64,000 bases of DNA, taken from contig JAFBAS010000124.1 in the NCBI GenBank assembly GCA_019247605.1, positions 1 through 64,000 of the forward strand. Reading direction: 5' to 3'. Origin of the DNA: Hyphomicrobiales bacterium. GTDB taxonomy: Bacteria > Pseudomonadota > Alphaproteobacteria > Rhizobiales > Beijerinckiaceae. Below are positions 1 through 9,246 of this stretch, one piece after another. The translations under genes and the position numbers were made by a program. The notes under the pieces were generated by a model that was not told the DNA's origin, made no database searches, and worked only from the letters and a program-made list of their open reading frames with translations. Each line of letters starts with the position of its first letter. Position 1 is the first letter of the stretch.

Positions 1-202
1 CATCGAGGCGATCAGCAACCTTCGACTTACGACCACCCGGCGTTGCAATTTCTGAATTCAAAAGACGAAACTTGGAAAGGACAGTGACGATGTCGGCCCA
101 CTCGTCTGGCCTGGCAGCCGACAAGATTGCCAATCCATTTCGCCACTCGCGAATGTCATAAAGTTCTACCAGCTCCGGGGGCACGAATCGGATCGACGTC
201 AT
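1..202 (-). CDS. BglII/BstYI-like type II restriction endonuclease, N-terminal fragment
   Basis: Only the first 67 codons are present; the gene runs off the left edge. The ATG is at 202 on the minus strand and the frame is open to the edge. The translation starts MTSIRFVPPELVELYDIREW and continues with an EW..I..VL..FRL segment and a PGGRKSK motif near residues 55-61. From memory this is the N-terminal layout of the BglII/BstYI family of restriction endonucleases, where the catalytic PD-(D/E)XK core lies further downstream and is not visible here. No methyltransferase gene lies upstream inside the window, since the next gene is a divergent oxidoreductase at 362, so any cognate methylase must be to the left. 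The family call rests on the N-terminus only and is moderate. Confidence 0.5.
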   Translation of the reverse strand, partial: MTSIRFVPPELVELYDIREWRNGLAILSAARPDEWADIVTVLSKFRLLNSEIATPGGRKSKVADRLD

Positions 203-361
203 AGCCGACCATAGTTCTGAAGCTCATTCGGTGAAAGACCTTGCACGGACTCTTGATCTGCGGCCGACAAGCTTGTCACGTGAGTCCTAGAAAGCTGACG
301 GCTATCGCGCTAGAGCCTCTGTCACCCCCAACTGATCTCTTCCAACGTAGGCGTATCTTCG

Positions 362-1363
362 ATGAAAGCTGCCTTTTACGAGAGTCGCGGACCGGCGCGT
401 GAAGTCTTGCGGGTGGGCGAGCAGCCGACGCCGGAACCTGGCCCTGGAGAGGTGCGCGTCAAGATCGCCGTATCGGCCGTCAATCCCACGGACACCAAGA
501 GCCGCTCCATTCGCGCAGGCGTGAGCACCATGGCGTTCCCGCTCATCATCCCGCATCAGGACGGGGCGGGCGTGATCGACAAGGTCGGTCCCGGGGTCGA
601 CGAGATGCGGCTTGGCGAACGCGTCTGGCTCTACATGTCGCAATGGCGACGGCCTTTCGGCACCGCGGCCGAATATTGCTGCGTGCCGGCCGAGCGCGCT
701 GTGCCTTTGCCGTCCGCCGCCGATTTCAGCGCAGGCGCGAGCCTCGGTATTCCGGCCATGACCGCCCACTACGCGCTCTTCGCGACCGGCCCCCTCACCG
801 GCAAGACAGTGCTGGTCCAGGGAGGGGCGGGCGCGGTCGGCTTTTATGCCGTGCAGCTCGCCAAATGGGGGAAGGCCGCCCATGTGATCGCCACGGTAAG
901 CCGCGACGTGCAGGCCGAGAAGGCGAGGCTCGCCGGCGCCGATACGGTCATCAACTACAAGACCGAGGATGCCGTGCTGCGCCTTCGCCGCCTGCTGGAG
1001 AAGGAGACGCCGGTCGATCTCATCGTCGAGGTGGCCTTCGGCGCGAACCAGACGAACGATCTCGCGCTCCTCGCGCCCAATGGAGTGATCGCCGCCTACG
1101 CCTCCGACGCCGACCCGCGCCCGACATTGAACTTTCCGGGCTTCCTCGTGAAGGACGCGACCTTGCGCATGCTCATCATCTACGAGGCACCGCCTACGGC
1201 GCTCGACGCGGCCGTGCGCGACATCAACGCCTTGATCGAGGAGGGCGCCTTGCAGCACCAGACAGCGGCACGCTTCGGCCTCGACGAAATTGTTCTCGCG
1301 CACGAGGCCATGGAGAGTGGTAAGGAGGTGGGAAAGATCCTCGTCGATATCAGTGGCGAATAG
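362..1363 (+). CDS. MDR-family NADPH:quinone oxidoreductase (zinc-independent type)
   Basis: This 333-residue protein has the medium-chain dehydrogenase/reductase layout. An N-terminal GroES-like part carries PGPGEVRVKIAVSAVNPTD near residues 26-44. A Rossmann part follows with the nucleotide loop GGAGAVG at residues 154-160. The cysteines and histidines that bind structural or catalytic zinc in alcohol dehydrogenases are not in place, which points to the quinone reductase (QOR) branch. The expected reaction is NADPH-dependent reduction of quinones or activated alkenes in the cytoplasm; the actual substrate is unknown. The gene stands alone, divergent from the restriction-endonuclease gene. 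Its TAG stop lies inside a heptamer-rich inverted repeat shared with the convergent Tim44-like gene. Confidence 0.85.
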   Translation: MKAAFYESRGPAREVLRVGEQPTPEPGPGEVRVKIAVSAVNPTDTKSRSIRAGVSTMAFPLIIPHQDGAGVIDKVGPGVDEMRLGERVWLYMSQWRRPFGTAAEYCCVPAERAVPLPSAADFSAGASLGIPAMTAHYALFATGPLTGKTVLVQGGAGAVGFYAVQLAKWGKAAHVIATVSRDVQAEKARLAGADTVINYKTEDAVLRLRRLLEKETPVDLIVEVAFGANQTNDLALLAPNGVIAAYASDADPRPTLNFPGFLVKDATLRMLIIYEAPPTALDAAVRDINALIEEGALQHQTAARFGLDEIVLAHEAMESGKEVGKILVDISGE

Positions 1364-1416
1364 CGAGGTAGCGAGTAGCGAGTGGTTCAGCGCCGTTTCT
1401 ATCCGCTATTCGCCAC
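1353..1416. repeat. Heptamer repeat with 13-bp inverted arms at a convergent junction
   Basis: The arms GTGGCGAATAGCG (1353-1365) and CGCTATTCGCCAC (1404-1416) are perfect inverted copies. Between them lie tandem TAGCGAG-like heptamers (1362-1384). The left arm contains the TAG stop of the upstream oxidoreductase, and the minus-strand Tim44-like gene ends 12 bases to the right. The arms could fold in either strand as a stem, but no T-tract follows. The same kind of element is present at 15946-16062 and 29816-29879. Confidence 0.75.
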
Positions 1417-1427
1417 CTCTCTATTTG

Positions 1428-2324
1428 CTACCGTGTTTGCTGAATCGCCGAGAGCTGCCAGGCGCCGTCGCTCGGCCTGCGGAACGTCCAAACCTCCGTC
1501 ACCATTTCGGGTCTCGAAGGGTCGCCCGAGACGATCCTCCCTGTCGAGCGCTCGACCATGGTGTCGATGATCTCGAAGCGCATCGCGACGGTCGCGTAAT
1601 CGGCTCCCGCTTCACGCCACGCTTCCGCGAGATCGCCTTGCAACAGCTTCCCGCCTGAGACCTTGTTGACGAGGCCTTTTGCCGCATTCGCTGCGAGGTC
1701 CTCCTCGAAATAGGAGGCCATTTCCGGAGTCGTCGCGCGTCGAAGCGCCGCCACATCCTCGCGCCCAAAGGCGTTTTCGATCTCCGCGAGCAGGCGCTCG
1801 AAATCGGCATAGTCGGCCGGCGAAATGGCGAGCGGGGCTGTGGACGGGGGCGACCCCGCCGATCCGCTCACGGGGCCGAGCCCCGAACGCGCATAGCCGG
1901 GCGCATTGCCGGCGAAGGCGGTACGCCGGCTGAAGAACCCGATCGCCCAACGCACGAGAAGGAAGATCAGGCCGATCTGCAGCACGAGCCAGAAGATCGA
2001 GCCCATGCCGTTCCCCATGAGCAGCCCAATGAGGCCCCCGCCGACCAAGCCCCAAAGCAGACCCCTTCCTAGTCCAAATCCCCCGAACGGGGAACCGACG
2101 CGCGGCGTTTGCGGCATCTGCCCAGGCTGCGTGATCGAGCGCTGAATCGGGGATACGGGCCCGGGCGCGGTCGCGGTCGGGCCGGGAAGGCTGAAGGTCC
2201 GCGAGCCGCGGCTGCCGAAGCTCGCACCCCCGCCGGGACGCGCATCGGCGGTCGCGGCGCCAAGGCCGAAAAAGAGCGCGCAAATCGCGGCTATCAGGGC
2301 GAAACGAAAGGGGGATTTGGTCAT
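1428..2324 (-). CDS. Tim44-like domain membrane protein
   Basis: The 298-residue product starts with a hydrophobic export signal (residues 8-27, ending ATADA), then a Gly/Pro/Ser-rich linker. A hydrophobic block at about residues 86-131 holds two likely membrane segments (GLLWGLVGGGLIGLLMG and FWLVLQIGLIFLLV). The C-terminal half (about 170-298) matches the Tim44/MBA1-like fold, with YADFERLLAEIENAFGRED and a closing TEVWTFRR....WQLSAIQQT segment. Bacterial members are anchored in the inner membrane and their role is not well defined; the fold is the one that binds the translocation motor in mitochondrial Tim44. The gene diverges from the oxygenase at 2492 and converges on the oxidoreductase at 362. 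Confidence 0.85.
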   Translation of the reverse strand: MTKSPFRFALIAAICALFFGLGAATADARPGGGASFGSRGSRTFSLPGPTATAPGPVSPIQRSITQPGQMPQTPRVGSPFGGFGLGRGLLWGLVGGGLIGLLMGNGMGSIFWLVLQIGLIFLLVRWAIGFFSRRTAFAGNAPGYARSGLGPVSGSAGSPPSTAPLAISPADYADFERLLAEIENAFGREDVAALRRATTPEMASYFEEDLAANAAKGLVNKVSGGKLLQGDLAEAWREAGADYATVAMRFEIIDTMVERSTGRIVSGDPSRPEMVTEVWTFRRPSDGAWQLSAIQQTR

Positions 2325-2491
2325 GTCACTCTCACGAAGGTGCTCTTTTCGAGCAAGCGCCGCTCATATGGGAGCGCAGCTTGCCGGTTCCCAGTGGCGG
2401 GGATCGATCGGCAAGCCGCGCGGCTGCCCAGCCGTTGCGCTATTCCAGCACCTCGGCGATCATGTTTTCGACACCCGCCGAGGAGAACTCG

Positions 2492-3505
2492 ATGATCCCG
2501 CTGATCGACATTACGCCACTTTTCGCCGCGGATGGCGCCATGCGCCGCGCCACGGACGCGGAAATCATGAGCGCCGCGACAGGATCGGGCTTCATCACCG
2601 TCATGGCGGATGGGAAGCTTCTTCCGGCGACGGCAAGCCGCCGTGCTCAGATGCTCGAGCTGTTCTCGCTTCCGGCGCACGAAAAGCGAAAGCTCTGGCG
2701 CCAGAAATACGCGCCCGAACACGCCAACGTCTATCGCGGCTATTTCCCTTTGCTCCCCGGCCCGGTCCAAAACGCCGAAGGCTTCGACATGGGACCCGAT
2801 GTCGCCCATCGAAGAACCACGGTCGCGGATGATGATCCGCTGCTCGGTGCCACGCCTTTTCCCCCGGAGGGGGCACTTCCCGGGTGGCGCGAAGCAACCG
2901 CCGACTATTATCGCGCCCTCGAGGCTACCGGGCGCGTGCTCATGGCATCGATCGCCCGGGGTCTCGGCCTCGAAGAGCGCTTTTTTGACAGCGCGTTCGT
3001 GGGCGGCAATTCCACCTTGCGCTTTCTGCACTATCCCGAACGCGAGGCCGCCGAGATCGGGGAGGGGGCGACTTTCGCCGAGCACAACGGCGCGACGCGG
3101 CGCGTCATCGGCGCCCCGCATGTGGATTCGGGCTTCGTCACCTTGCTGGCCCAGGATGGGGTCGAAGGGTTGCAGGCGCTCGCCGCCTCGGGAGAATGGG
3201 TCGATGTGCCCGCGCGCGAGGGCACGGTTGCGGTCAATTTCGGCGGACTTCTCGAGCGCTGGACGGGTGGGCGGATCAAGGCGACAAGGCACCGGGTCCT
3301 GAGCCCGGGCCGACCTCGCTTCTCGATTCCGTTCTTCTACGAGCCGCGCGTGGACGCGGTAATCGAGCCCTTGCCGCTCCCCGGCGCGGAGGTCTTCGAG
3401 CCCTTCGTTTACGGCGACCATCTGTGGCAGGCGATGCTGAAATTTGCGACGTACAAAGGGATGGAAGCCTTGCGCAAACCGCGTGGAATTCCGCAGGCGG
3501 CCTGA
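2492..3505 (+). CDS. 2-oxoglutarate/Fe(II)-dependent oxygenase, isopenicillin N synthase-like
   Basis: From the ATG at 2492, preceded by a GAGGAGA Shine-Dalgarno sequence, the protein has 337 residues. The frame is open further upstream, but that part does not resemble the family. The N-terminal MIPLIDITPLF matches the DIOX_N segment. The iron ligands are visible as H210-V-D212 in APHVDSG and H267 in ATRHRV, and the 2-oxoglutarate-binding R-x-S as R276-F-S278. These enzymes use Fe(II), O2 and usually 2-oxoglutarate to hydroxylate or desaturate small molecules in the cytoplasm. The substrate cannot be told from sequence and the neighbours give no pathway hint. Confidence 0.87.
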   Translation: MIPLIDITPLFAADGAMRRATDAEIMSAATGSGFITVMADGKLLPATASRRAQMLELFSLPAHEKRKLWRQKYAPEHANVYRGYFPLLPGPVQNAEGFDMGPDVAHRRTTVADDDPLLGATPFPPEGALPGWREATADYYRALEATGRVLMASIARGLGLEERFFDSAFVGGNSTLRFLHYPEREAAEIGEGATFAEHNGATRRVIGAPHVDSGFVTLLAQDGVEGLQALAASGEWVDVPAREGTVAVNFGGLLERWTGGRIKATRHRVLSPGRPRFSIPFFYEPRVDAVIEPLPLPGAEVFEPFVYGDHLWQAMLKFATYKGMEALRKPRGIPQAA

Positions 3506-3532
3506 AACAAGGTCGCTCGCCTTTCCGACAGC

Positions 3533-4687
3533 TCAGGACTCCTTGTCGCCGGGCATGGGCGGCCGCCCAAGCAGCTTTGCCATCTCGGCCTCGAGAGAAT
3601 CGAGATCGGGCATGTCGTTGCGCAAATTGCTCCCCGGTTGGGCGGCAGCCGGGGGCCGGGGGGGCGGCTTTTGGTCTTCGGAGGGGGAAGGGCCTGGGTT
3701 TTGGGCTCTCGGGGCTTCGCCTGGCTTCGTGGTCTCGCTCGCTCCGGCGCCCGGCACGGGGCCTGGCGGCTGGGGCGACTTCGGGGATGAGCTCGGCGCC
3801 GGCGGCTTGGGTTGTGGATCCGGCGTCCTTGCCGGGCGGACGGGTGTCGCCGACGGCATGGACAAGGCGGTGGGCATCCACATCGCCCCCGTCGGCGGAG
3901 CGGGCGGCGGCGCTTGGGCCGGTTTCGGTGGGGGTGAGGGCTTCGGGGCGAGCGGCTCTGGTGCGGGTGAAGTCGGCGCGCGCGCCGCGGCGGGGGGCCC
4001 TGCGCCGGGCCGGCGCAACGCCTCCTCGAGCTTGTGGGCCATGGCGGCGAGATCGGAATCCGCGAGCCTGCTGCGGGCTTGGGGCTGCGTGGTAGGGGTT
4101 GGCGTGACGCTTGCGGGTTCGGAACGGTGCGGCCGATCGGCATCGGGGCGCGCTGCCGGTTGAGGCTCCGTTCGCGGTGGCGCCACGGGCGATGGCGAGG
4201 GAGAAGCGGACATGCGCTGCGCCACATTGGCGGGCCGCGGTGCCAAAGCCGGCTCCGGAGGGACCGCCACGGGCGTGATCCGCTGGACGGCCGGCTCGCT
4301 CGGTCTTGTCGGCGGTGGGACCTCGCGCGGGTGCAAATTGGCAGGTGCCGGGGTGGTTGCCGGCTGTCCGGAAGAGGCCGCCTGACTGCGCGCCGCCTGC
4401 GCCACGCCTCGGCGAATGGTCGGCTCGATCAGAACGTCATTGGGTCCCCCGATCATCACCAGATGCTCGACGTTGTCACGACGCAGGAGGATGAGCCGGC
4501 GCTGCCGGTCGATGTCGAAAGCGTCGATGACGCCGAGGCGCGAGCGCTTGCCGCGCTGGCCGCCATCCGAGAAATTGAGGCCTCGCGTCATTCGCCGAGC
4601 CACCCAAAAGACGATGGCGACGAGCGCGACGACCGCGATCACCCCCAATCCAGCGCTGACCCACAAAGGGGCGGCACTCAAGTTCAT
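3533..4687 (-). CDS. FliO-domain inner-membrane protein with long Pro-rich tail
   Basis: The 384-residue protein has one N-terminal membrane helix (about residues 10-30) followed by a FliO-like cytoplasmic segment: RLGVIDAFDIDRQRRLILL, then EHLVMIGGPNDVLIEPTI up to about residue 92. The rest, roughly 290 residues, is low-complexity Pro/Ala/Arg sequence, probably disordered. True FliO is a short accessory protein of the flagellar export apparatus. Here there are no flagellar genes within the window and the protein is three times the usual length, so a flagellar role is unproven. Many Hyphomicrobiales carry such solitary long FliO-domain proteins. It is divergent from the fatty-acid synthase gene at 5107, and the intergenic region carries a CtrA-like box. 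Confidence 0.7.
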   Translation of the reverse strand: MNLSAAPLWVSAGLGVIAVVALVAIVFWVARRMTRGLNFSDGGQRGKRSRLGVIDAFDIDRQRRLILLRRDNVEHLVMIGGPNDVLIEPTIRRGVAQAARSQAASSGQPATTPAPANLHPREVPPPTRPSEPAVQRITPVAVPPEPALAPRPANVAQRMSASPSPSPVAPPRTEPQPAARPDADRPHRSEPASVTPTPTTQPQARSRLADSDLAAMAHKLEEALRRPGAGPPAAARAPTSPAPEPLAPKPSPPPKPAQAPPPAPPTGAMWMPTALSMPSATPVRPARTPDPQPKPPAPSSSPKSPQPPGPVPGAGASETTKPGEAPRAQNPGPSPSEDQKPPPRPPAAAQPGSNLRNDMPDLDSLEAEMAKLLGRPPMPGDKES

Positions 4688-4942
4688 GACTCAACTCCTC
4701 GTCGACGACCCGGCTCGCCGGCTCGATCCCGCTCTTTGCGCAAGGACCGGCCCTTCGATACGAACATGAAAAGCCCCGCAAAATCTGGCCAAGCTTTCCA
4801 CCGCATTCGTTCAAATCTCGAATTTCACGCGATTGCAACGGCTTTGGGGCGAAGTCGACGGCGCGGGCAACCGAACGCCAGCTCCGGCCGGCTCCGATCT
4901 TGCTCCAGCCTAACATGCTTTGAGGGGAAGGTCTCACCAAGG

Positions 4943-4957
4943 TTAACGTTTGGTAAA
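4943..4957. promoter_or_regulatory. CtrA-like box (TTAA-N7-TAAA) in a 419-bp divergent intergenic region
   Basis: The region 4688-5106 separates the minus-strand FliO-domain gene from the plus-strand cyclopropane synthase gene and holds no convincing ORF. Within it TTAA (4943-4946), seven bases and TAAA (4954-4957) match the CtrA consensus TTAA-N7-TTAA with one mismatch. CtrA is the response regulator at the end of the CckA phosphorelay, and a CckA gene lies at 6564. The link is inference from one motif. Confidence 0.35.
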
Positions 4958-5106
4958 CGCGGCCCGGCGGGGCCGAACAGGATAGGCCCGCCACGAGCAT
5001 GAGAAGTCGGCAATGCACACCTTGCGCATCATCGAACGAAATGCATTTAGAGGGCTGAGGGACAGGGGAATGCGTGGCACGGGTCACGGCTAATGCGGGG
5101 AGTTTG

Positions 5107-6375
5107 ATGCGCGTTTTCGACGAGTTGTTGCTGAATTTCCTGCGCAATCGCGTCAAAGGGGGAAGGCTGAAGGTGGTGCTTCCTTCAGGCGCGAACGAAG
5201 AGGTCGGCGATTTGCCCCAACCGCGGGTCGCGGTCCGGCTCGCCGATCAGGGTGGGCTTTTGGCGCTCTTGCGGGATCCTGATCTTGCCTTCGGCGAGCT
5301 CTTCATGGACGGGCGGCTGCAGATCCTGGAAGGCAGCCTTTACGATCTCCTGGCGATCACCGCGCAATCGGTGCGCAACGTGAAGCCCACCGCTTGGATC
5401 AAGGGATTGAGGCGCGTGCGGGACGCTGCCTGGAGGCTCTTCCCCGGCAACCCCAAAGCCAAGGCGAAGGCCAACGTCCATCACCATTATGACCTCGACT
5501 TTCGCCTCTACCGGACCTTTCTGGACGATGATTTTCAATACTCCTGCGCCTATTTCGAGAATGAGAAACAGACGCTCGAGGAAGCTCAGCTCGCCAAGAA
5601 ACGCCACATCGCCGCGAAGCTCCTGCTGCGTCCGGGTCACCATGTGCTCGACATCGGCTGCGGCTGGGGAGGCCTTGCGCTTTATCTCGCACGCGTCTGC
5701 GGCGTGCGCGTCACGGGCGTGACCTTGTCCGAGGAGCAGCATAAGGTCGCCTGCGCCCGCGTCGCCAAGGAGGGCCTGACGGACAAGGTCGATATCCGTC
5801 TGATGGACTACCGCGACGTCACAGGCTCCTTCGACCGAGTGGTCTCAGTCGGCATGTTCGAGCATGTCGGCAAAGGCGATTACGCGCCCTTTTTCGACCG
5901 GATCCGGGAAGCTTTGCCCGAGGACGGCGTTGCCTTGCTGCACACGATCGGCTGCGGCGACGAGCCCGGGCCGACCAACCCCTGGGTGACGAAATACATT
6001 TTTCCGGGAGGCTACCTTCCGGCGCTCTCGGACATGACGCCGGTGATCGAGAAGAGCGATCTCATCACAACGGATATCGAGATCTTGCGCCTCCATTACG
6101 CCTACACGCTGAAGAAGTGGCGTGACCGTTTCCTCTCGAAGCGCTGCGAGATGGCCAAGCTCTATGACGAGCGCTTCTGCCGCATGTGGGAGTTCTTCCT
6201 GGCGGCCTCAGAGGCCGCCTTCCGCTTTGACCGGACACTCGTCTTTCAGGTGCAGATGGCCAAGCACGAGGACACCGTGCCGATCACCCGCGACTACATT
6301 CCAAGGCGTGAAGAGGAATTGCGCAAAATCGAAAAAACTCTCCCGCCGCTCGCGCCGGTGGAGGCGCCTCGGTGA
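5107..6375 (+). CDS. cfa: Cyclopropane-fatty-acyl-phospholipid synthase
   Basis: I chose the ATG at 5107 (422 residues) because GGGGAG lies five bases upstream; a GTG at 5074 would add 11 residues. The protein has the family's N-terminal lipid-binding part, the YSCAYF motif at residues 145-150 and the S-adenosylmethionine loop VLDIGCGWGG at 180-189. It then shows the usual VGMFEHVGKGDYAPFF and LHTIG segments. It transfers a methylene group from S-adenosylmethionine to the double bond of unsaturated acyl chains in membrane phospholipids, usually in stationary phase or under acid stress. Length is close to that of the family. A relative acting on another lipid carbon cannot be excluded. It is followed after 188 bases by the CckA gene, in the same direction but probably separately transcribed. 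Confidence 0.88.
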   Translation: MRVFDELLLNFLRNRVKGGRLKVVLPSGANEEVGDLPQPRVAVRLADQGGLLALLRDPDLAFGELFMDGRLQILEGSLYDLLAITAQSVRNVKPTAWIKGLRRVRDAAWRLFPGNPKAKAKANVHHHYDLDFRLYRTFLDDDFQYSCAYFENEKQTLEEAQLAKKRHIAAKLLLRPGHHVLDIGCGWGGLALYLARVCGVRVTGVTLSEEQHKVACARVAKEGLTDKVDIRLMDYRDVTGSFDRVVSVGMFEHVGKGDYAPFFDRIREALPEDGVALLHTIGCGDEPGPTNPWVTKYIFPGGYLPALSDMTPVIEKSDLITTDIEILRLHYAYTLKKWRDRFLSKRCEMAKLYDERFCRMWEFFLAASEAAFRFDRTLVFQVQMAKHEDTVPITRDYIPRREEELRKIEKTLPPLAPVEAPR

Positions 6376-6563
6376 GCTTTCCGCCATCGCAAACGCCCGA
6401 GGAGCGGTCGCTCACGGCTGATGGCGGGACCGCCGTGGAGATGGTGTAACGGCCCCGCGGCCGCCCTATCTTCGGTTCTGAGGCGATCTGTCCGAGATCG
6501 GGGACCGCGATCATGCTATAGGATCGCCACAGAGGATGTCTGATTCGCCGTGGAAAGCAGACG

Positions 6564-9131
6564 ATGGCCGGCGTGACCGCTCCTTCAACCATCAACCGTT
6601 CCGAGCGCCATCAAGGGCTCGGCTTGATGCTCGTGATCGTCGGGCTCATGATCGGCGGCCTTTTGAGCGTGCTCTTCGTGTCGCACGGCCAAGCCTCCCC
6701 TTTCATCGGCGCGATGCTCGCGTTCCTGTCCGCTGCTGGCGTCTTCTTTCTCTTCGCCTACGCCTTCCGCTTGATGCATTTCGGCCTCGCCCCCGCGACC
6801 AACGATCTCACCCAGGCGATTGCCGATTCCTCGCCCGACGGACTTTTGATCAGCGGTGCGGGCGGACAGATCGTCTACGCCAACGAGGCCTATCTTGCTT
6901 TGTGCCAGGGCCCGACGCAGGGGGCGATCACGCCGGTCGAGCGGCTGTTCTCAGGTCCACCTGAAGTATCGGAGGCGATCTATCGCCTGGCGCAGGCGGC
7001 GCGCCAGGGACGACGCGCCGTCGAGGAAATCCGGCTCGCCCATCCGGTAGGCGCCACCACGGGCGGCGTGGCTTGGTACCGCCTGCGTGTCCAGCCGATC
7101 CCTCGCGGCAAGGGGCATGGGGAGGCGCTTTGGACCGTTTCCGACATCACGCGTGACCGCGAGCGCCAAGAGAACGTCTTCCAAGAGCTGCAGCAAGCGA
7201 TCGACTACCTCGATCATGCGCCCGCGGGCTTCATGTCGATCGATGCGTCAGGCTCGATCGCCTACATGAACGCCACGCTGGCCTCCTGGCTCGATCACGA
7301 TCTCGCGCAGATCGGAGCGGGCGGCCTCAAGCTTACCGATGTGGTCGCGGGCGACGCTTCTCCACTCATCACTCATCTCTCGGGTGCGCCGGGCGATGTC
7401 GTGACCGACATCCTCGACGTCGACCTCAAGAAGCGGGGCGGAGAGACGGTGCCGGTGCGCGTCCTGCACCGAGTCGCCTTCGCGCATGACGGGGAACCCG
7501 GAGCGTCGCGCACGCTTGTGCTCGATCGCGGCCCCAAGGGTGCGCAGGACGAGGCGCAGCGCGCCGCCGAGGTGCGTTTCGCACGGCTGTTCAACACCAC
7601 GCCTTTCGCGCTTGCGATCGTCGATGTCGGCGGACGAATCCTGAGCGCCAACGCCTCCTTCCTGCGACTCTTCGGAGGAGCGCTTCGCCCCGAAGGCGGC
7701 GAGCGGCGTACCATCTCGAGCATCGTGACGGACGCCGGCCGCGCCGCGATCGATCGGGCGATTTCGGCTGCCGCCGAAGGCCGCGGAAGCGCCACGCCGA
7801 TCGACGCGACGCTTGCCGGCAAGGAGGCGCGCTCGGCGCGGTTTTTCGTGACGCCTGTCGGCGGCTCCGCCGCGGGCGAGGGTGAGGCTGCGATCGTCTA
7901 CGCCATCGAGACCACCGAGCAGCGCGCGCTCGAGGCGCAATTCGCGCAGGCCCAGAAGATGCAAGCCGTTGGCCAGCTCGCGGGCGGCGTCGCGCATGAT
8001 TTCAACAATGTGTTGCAGGCGATCATCGGCTACTCGGATCTCCTGCTGGCCAATCACCGGCCGACCGATCCTGCCTTTCAGGACATCATCCAGATCAAGC
8101 AAAATGCCAATCGCGCCAAAAATCTGGTGCAGCACCTTCTCGCCTTTTCGCGCCGGCAGACCTTGCGGCCGCAGGTGCTGCAGCTCGGCGAGCTCATCGG
8201 CGATTTGTCCCTGCTCGCGAAGCGGCTTGTCGGGGAGACGGTCAAGCTCGACATGCGCCAAGGTCGCGATCTGTGGGATGTGCATGCGGACGCGACGCAA
8301 TTCGAGCAGGCGATCTTGAACCTCGCCGTCAACGCGCGCGACGCCATGCCCGAAGGCGGTGACCTCGCTATCCGCACGCGCAACGTTCCGGCCGCCGAAT
8401 GCGCGTCTTTCGGCTCGGGCCTCGTTCCCGGCGATTACGTGCTCGTCGAGATCGAGGATTCAGGAACCGGAATCTCGCCGGAGAACATCGAGAAAATCTT
8501 CGAGCCGTTCTTCACCACCAAGGAGGTCGGCAAGGGCACGGGCCTCGGCCTTTCGATGGTATATGGTTTCGTCAAGCAGACCGGCGGCTTCATTCTATGC
8601 GACTCCGTGGTCGGCAGAGGCACGATTTTCCGTATCTTCCTTCCACGTCACGTCGAGGAGAGGAATGCTCCTCTCGCGCCGACGAACGAAGCGGCGCTCG
8701 TGCCATCCGTCGCGGAGACCGAAGCGGCAGCAGCAGCGCTCGAAGCTCCGGCCGTGGATCACACCGGCACGGGCTGCGTGCTCCTCGTCGAAGATGAGGA
8801 AGCGGTACGCAAATTCGCCGCGAGAGCCCTCGCCTCGCGTGGCTACGAGGTCCTCGAAGCGGCCTCGGGGCGAGAGGCGATCGAGCTTCTCGAGGAAAGC
8901 GAGGCCAGTGTCGATCTCGTGGTCTCTGACGTCGTGATGCCGGAGATGGATGGCCCGACCCTGATGCGCGAGCTGCGCAAGCGCGATCCCGCGCTCAAGA
9001 TCATCTTCGTCTCGGGCTACGCCGAGGATGCTTTCGCGAAGAACTTGCCCGAAGGCGAGCGCTTCACCTTTTTGCCGAAGCCGTTCACACTCAAGCAGCT
9101 CATCGAGACCGTGAAGGCCGCGATCGGTTGA
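6564..9131 (+). CDS. cckA: Hybrid sensor histidine kinase of the CckA cell-cycle type
   Basis: The 855-residue protein has two membrane helices near the N-terminus (about 20-42 and 49-70). Three PAS-like segments follow, opening with [40 protein letters not shown] and [20 protein letters not shown]. The HisKA box GGVAHDFNN carries the phospho-acceptor His478. The HATPase has the N box [14 protein letters not shown] and the G boxes DSGTGI and [11 protein letters not shown]-terminal receiver has acidic EDEE and the phospho-acceptor Asp789 in [10 protein letters not shown]. This is the order and motif set of CckA, the kinase/phosphatase that feeds ChpT and then CtrA and CpdR to control the alphaproteobacterial cell cycle. 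ChpT and CtrA are not in the window. Confidence 0.85.
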   Translation: MAGVTAPSTINRSERHQGLGLMLVIVGLMIGGLLSVLFVSHGQASPFIGAMLAFLSAAGVFFLFAYAFRLMHFGLAPATNDLTQAIADSSPDGLLISGAGGQIVYANEAYLALCQGPTQGAITPVERLFSGPPEVSEAIYRLAQAARQGRRAVEEIRLAHPVGATTGGVAWYRLRVQPIPRGKGHGEALWTVSDITRDRERQENVFQELQQAIDYLDHAPAGFMSIDASGSIAYMNATLASWLDHDLAQIGAGGLKLTDVVAGDASPLITHLSGAPGDVVTDILDVDLKKRGGETVPVRVLHRVAFAHDGEPGASRTLVLDRGPKGAQDEAQRAAEVRFARLFNTTPFALAIVDVGGRILSANASFLRLFGGALRPEGGERRTISSIVTDAGRAAIDRAISAAAEGRGSATPIDATLAGKEARSARFFVTPVGGSAAGEGEAAIVYAIETTEQRALEAQFAQAQKMQAVGQLAGGVAHDFNNVLQAIIGYSDLLLANHRPTDPAFQDIIQIKQNANRAKNLVQHLLAFSRRQTLRPQVLQLGELIGDLSLLAKRLVGETVKLDMRQGRDLWDVHADATQFEQAILNLAVNARDAMPEGGDLAIRTRNVPAAECASFGSGLVPGDYVLVEIEDSGTGISPENIEKIFEPFFTTKEVGKGTGLGLSMVYGFVKQTGGFILCDSVVGRGTIFRIFLPRHVEERNAPLAPTNEAALVPSVAETEAAAAALEAPAVDHTGTGCVLLVEDEEAVRKFAARALASRGYEVLEAASGREAIELLEESEASVDLVVSDVVMPEMDGPTLMRELRKRDPALKIIFVSGYAEDAFAKNLPEGERFTFLPKPFTLKQLIETVKAAIG

Positions 9132-9246
9132 ATGACCTCGCGACGGGGCGGGATGCGCTTACTTCGCGCCTTGCCGGCGAAGGCATCGATGCACTTCGTT
9201 GCGCGAGCGCGCCAAGGTTGCCGACTACGACTCCGGGAGCCGTTTC

